Of a stretch of DNA of 64,000 nt, positions 61,810 through 64,000 are shown in pieces. Under the pieces are notes generated by a model. That model had not been told where the DNA came from. It did not search any database and saw only the letters and a list, made by a program, of their open reading frames with translations. Source of the DNA: Planctomycetota bacterium (GTDB lineage Bacteria > Planctomycetota > Phycisphaerae > UBA1845). Each line of letters opens with the position of its first letter. Within the stretch, counting starts at the first letter, position 1. A program made the translations under genes and the position numbers. The stretch spans positions 32,100-96,099 of the forward strand of contig JAKQDH010000114.1 in the NCBI GenBank assembly GCA_029558835.1, read 5' to 3'.

Positions 61810-62598
61810 ATGCTAAGAGTCGGTACGGTTTGCTTGCTCTTCCTCGCGGTCGCGACTGTCGCGAACGCCGCGAGCATGACGGTCGGCCTGGAGCCGAGAG
61901 GGGGCGCGGGCCCCTACGCCTCGGGGGCTACTGTGGTCTTCGACGTGCGCTACACGAACGACCTGAGCATCCCGATGGTGATGCGGTTGTTCCAGCACAC
62001 CAACGTGGGCAGTGACGCGGAGGTGCAGTTCGTCGCGATCAGCACGGATACGGTTCCGGGCATGCGGTTCGGCTCGCCGATCACCTCCGCGAACGGCTGG
62101 CAGCGCTACCTGGCCTGGACCCAGAATCCGCAGGTTGGCTGGTCCGGCACGTTCTATGACGATGATCCGGAGAGCGAGAATTACAACGGTAGCCAGACGA
62201 TTAACCTTGGTGCCGGTAGCGACTGGTTTAACCAGGGTACCGGCACCACCACCAAGACCGGTGCGTTTGGCGTGATCGCGCCGGACTTCGAGTGCTGCGA
62301 CCCTCCGGACCAGGTTTTCTGGTCGGCGGTCTTCGCCCCGGAGGGTGATCCGGGCAATCCGCTGGACAACTGGTGCGACTGGGCGAAGGTCGACATTGTT
62401 TCGGGTACGGACCCGGACGTTCAGGGTCGTATCCAGGCGAACGGCCTGCCGGGCGCTGACCCGGATGGGTTCCTCGACATGCTCTGGTCCGCTGGCGATT
62501 TGGCCGGTGGCATGGGCTGGTTCTATTGCGTGCCTGAGCCGGCGAGCCTCGGCCTGCTGGGTCTGGGCATGCTGGTTGTCCTGCGTCGGCGTCGCTAG
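61810..62598 (+). CDS. PEP-CTERM surface protein
   Basis: 262 residues. Signal peptide about 1-20 (VGTVCLLFLAVATVANAAS). The middle is a beta-rich region with several acidic loops (YDDDPESENYNGSQTI, FECCDPPDQVFW) and no named domain. The end is CVPEPASLGLLGLGMLVVLR then RRRR, a PEP-CTERM signal for exosortase. AGGAGG (61796-61801) lies 8 nt before the ATG. A strong terminator follows at 62643. Confidence 0.93.
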   Translation: MLRVGTVCLLFLAVATVANAASMTVGLEPRGGAGPYASGATVVFDVRYTNDLSIPMVMRLFQHTNVGSDAEVQFVAISTDTVPGMRFGSPITSANGWQRYLAWTQNPQVGWSGTFYDDDPESENYNGSQTINLGAGSDWFNQGTGTTTKTGAFGVIAPDFECCDPPDQVFWSAVFAPEGDPGNPLDNWCDWAKVDIVSGTDPDVQGRIQANGLPGADPDGFLDMLWSAGDLAGGMGWFYCVPEPASLGLLGLGMLVVLRRRR

Positions 62599-62642
62599 GA
62601 CTGGCGGCGAGACTCAGACAGCTAGGCTAGTCTGAAATCAGC

Positions 62643-62679
62643 AAACCGGCGGGAGCACAGCTTCCGCCGGTTTCTTTTT
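62643..62679 (+). terminator. Rho-independent terminator of the PEP-CTERM gene
   Basis: AAACCGGCGG (62643-62652), 11 nt loop, CCGCCGGTTT (62664-62673), then CTTTTTC. Perfect 10 bp stem. Confidence 0.88.
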
Positions 62680-62876
62680 CGGCGGAGCGCTGCTGCTCAC
62701 GACGGCTGGTGCACGCGCAACTCGGCTATACAATGGCAGGGCGGCACGTGCGGGAGGTTGCCCGCCCCCGGCTCGCGGTAGGGGCGTCTCGCCCATGAAC
62801 CCGCCGGCGCAACGAGGGCGCCACACGCTCTGCGCAGCCCGAAGGGAGCCGAACGGCAGATAGTACGGAGACGCGT

Positions 62877-63869
62877 ATGACCACCGACAGCCGCGCAGGC
62901 AAGCCCCGCTCCACCGTCCTGGTGGTTGACGACAACGCCCAGAACCTGGAACTGCTGGAGGTGTATCTGGAGGACCTGCCCGAGGTGCGGGTGGTTACCG
63001 CCACCAACGGCCTGGAGGCCCTGACCCGGGTCGAGCAGGACCGCCCCGACCTGATCCTCCTCGACATCATGATGCCCGACCAGGACGGCTATGCCGTATG
63101 CCGGGAAATCAAGCGCCAGGTAGCGACCCGCCACATCCCGGTGGTCTTCATCACCGCGCTGGACGAACGCAGCGACGAAATTCTCGGCTTCGAGGCCGGC
63201 GCCGCCGACTACATCACCAAGCCCTTCGCTCCCGATGTCGTCATGGCACGGGTGCGCAACCAGCTGCGCCACAAGTTCGCGCTCGACGCGCTGCGCGACC
63301 TCGCCCGCGGGCAGCAGCCCGTTGCCGAAAACCTGTTCCGCGCCCACCCGGCCGGCTGGGAGATCGGCTTCAGCGGACAGCCCCACTTCCAGCTGCGCGA
63401 CATGCTGGGCCTCGCCTATCTGCAATGCCTGCTGGCCCATCCGGGACGGTATTTCTCGGTCGAGGAAGTCGTCTTCCTGGCCGTGGCGAAAGAGCGCGAG
63501 GCGATCCTGCAGCGCGCGACCGGACATATCGACGCCCACAGCCTGCAGTACTACCGGCAACTGACCAAAGAGGTGCTGGAAGGCCGGCAGCGCCAGGAGG
63601 GACCGCCCGTCGCCGGTACGCTGTTGAGCGGCATGATCGAGCAGCTGATGGGCGAGCTGCGCCGCGCCGGCATTCTCGGCAACGACAGCCTGCTGGCGAT
63701 CGACGATCGCGAGCGCTATCGCAAATCGGTCGGCAATGCCATTCGCCGCGCCACGCGCGAGATCGCCGAACACGACCTCGCGCTCGCCAGCCATCTGCAG
63801 TTTCCCAACCTGCGGCTGGGCTACGAACTCGTGTACGCGCCCGAAATGCCGGTCTTCTGGCTGGTCTGA
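62877..63869 (+). CDS. Response regulator with receiver and an unusual C-terminal output domain
   Basis: 330 residues. Receiver domain about 12-130: VLVVDDNAQNLELLEVYLED supplies the acidic pair, ILLDIMMPDQDGYAV the phospho-Asp (about residue 61), and ADYITKPFAPDVV the Lys. The C-terminal part (about 165-330) is not a standard HTH or GGDEF: RDMLGLAYLQCLLAHPGRYFS, later DRERYRKSVGNAIRRATREI, then ASHLQFPNLRLGYELVYAPE and a terminal FWLV. It resembles from memory the C-terminal domain of large actinobacterial/myxobacterial ATPase regulators (...YLARLLAHPGREF...ERARVNVTRRIRDAIRRI...). It may be a kinase-independent effector module. The neighbouring CheW-like gene suggests a chemosensory context. 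Confidence 0.85.
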   Translation: MTTDSRAGKPRSTVLVVDDNAQNLELLEVYLEDLPEVRVVTATNGLEALTRVEQDRPDLILLDIMMPDQDGYAVCREIKRQVATRHIPVVFITALDERSDEILGFEAGAADYITKPFAPDVVMARVRNQLRHKFALDALRDLARGQQPVAENLFRAHPAGWEIGFSGQPHFQLRDMLGLAYLQCLLAHPGRYFSVEEVVFLAVAKEREAILQRATGHIDAHSLQYYRQLTKEVLEGRQRQEGPPVAGTLLSGMIEQLMGELRRAGILGNDSLLAIDDRERYRKSVGNAIRRATREIAEHDLALASHLQFPNLRLGYELVYAPEMPVFWLV

Positions 63870-63876
63870 ATCCGCT

Positions 63877-64000
63877 TCAGCCGAAGTGCGCGCTGGTCTC
63901 CGCAGCCGGTTCGCCGTGCTCCGCGACGCCCGCGAGCATGGCCATTTCATCGACCGACAACACGCGCCGGATATCCAGGATGATGACGAAACGGCCGTCG
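63877..64000 (-). CDS. CheW-like chemotaxis coupling protein, C-terminal end only
   Basis: Only the last 40 residues lie in the window; the gene enters from the right edge. GRFVIILDIRRVLSVDEMAM is the closing strand and helix of a CheW/CheA-type SH3-like domain. The tail AGVAEHGEPAAETSAHFG is short and disordered. It converges with the response regulator, 7 bp between stops. Together they suggest a chemosensory pathway beyond the edge. Confidence 0.7.
   Translation of the reverse strand, partial: DGRFVIILDIRRVLSVDEMAMLAGVAEHGEPAAETSAHFG

Overview
The window looks like chromosomal DNA of a high-GC planctomycete, most plausibly Phycisphaerae-like. I infer this from gene content, not from a search. 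The pointers are a fused SecDF translocase, a helix-turn-helix/receiver fusion protein, a type-II-pseudopilin-like surface protein, four PEP-CTERM proteins, dockerin-like calcium motifs, a Cys-rich VCBS/propeller protein with repeats of the DCNENG...DEC type, and small CxxCG zinc-ribbon proteins. No phage, plasmid, CRISPR or rRNA operon is visible.

Layout. 1-9.2 kb: HTH-receiver regulator (cut by the edge), LysM protein, secDF, a DUF2617-like protein and a Tat-exported DUF362 protein. 9.2-29.1 kb: surface pseudopilin, Nudix hydrolase, queF, an HExxH protein, truD, a GT39-like/TPR membrane protein, purA, uppS, an M16 half-protease lacking its zinc motif, a YkgJ-type protein, polA, a DUF5329 protein and metK. 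29.4-39.3 kb: a redox island of two cytochrome lipoproteins (one and five hemes), a PEP-CTERM protein, and the run beta-barrel, NHL propeller lipoprotein, 12-site multiheme cytochrome, tetraheme cytochrome, NHL propeller lipoprotein. 39.9-51.1 kb: galM, tRNA-Ala(GGC), zinc-ribbon proteins, a glycosyltransferase, an SGNH-like hydrolase with dockerin-like tail, and ffh. 51.5-58.1 kb: a duplicated pair of PEP-CTERM plus propeller/VCBS genes, one propeller truncated and the other split by a single in-frame TAG. 58.8-64 kb: redoxin, queC, RidA-like protein, another PEP-CTERM protein, a response regulator with an unusual output domain, and the end of a CheW-like gene.

How the genes fit together. 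The 32.5-39.3 kb genes are co-oriented, tightly spaced at the start (3 bp gap, then an ATGA overlap) and look like a porin-cytochrome-propeller conduit for moving electrons across the outer membrane. The divergent cytochrome lipoproteins next to them may belong to the same pathway. The rest is mainly housekeeping (secretion: SecDF and Ffh; queuosine: QueF and QueC; nucleotide, SAM and DNA synthesis) mixed with secreted surface proteins.

Intergenic DNA is unusually structured. At least three families of short inverted-repeat elements (called A, B and C below), two large nested palindromic elements and one AAAAGGGGACA-type inverted repeat fill most of the gaps. Three surface-protein genes share a good sigma-70-like promoter set 210-570 bp upstream of the start codon.
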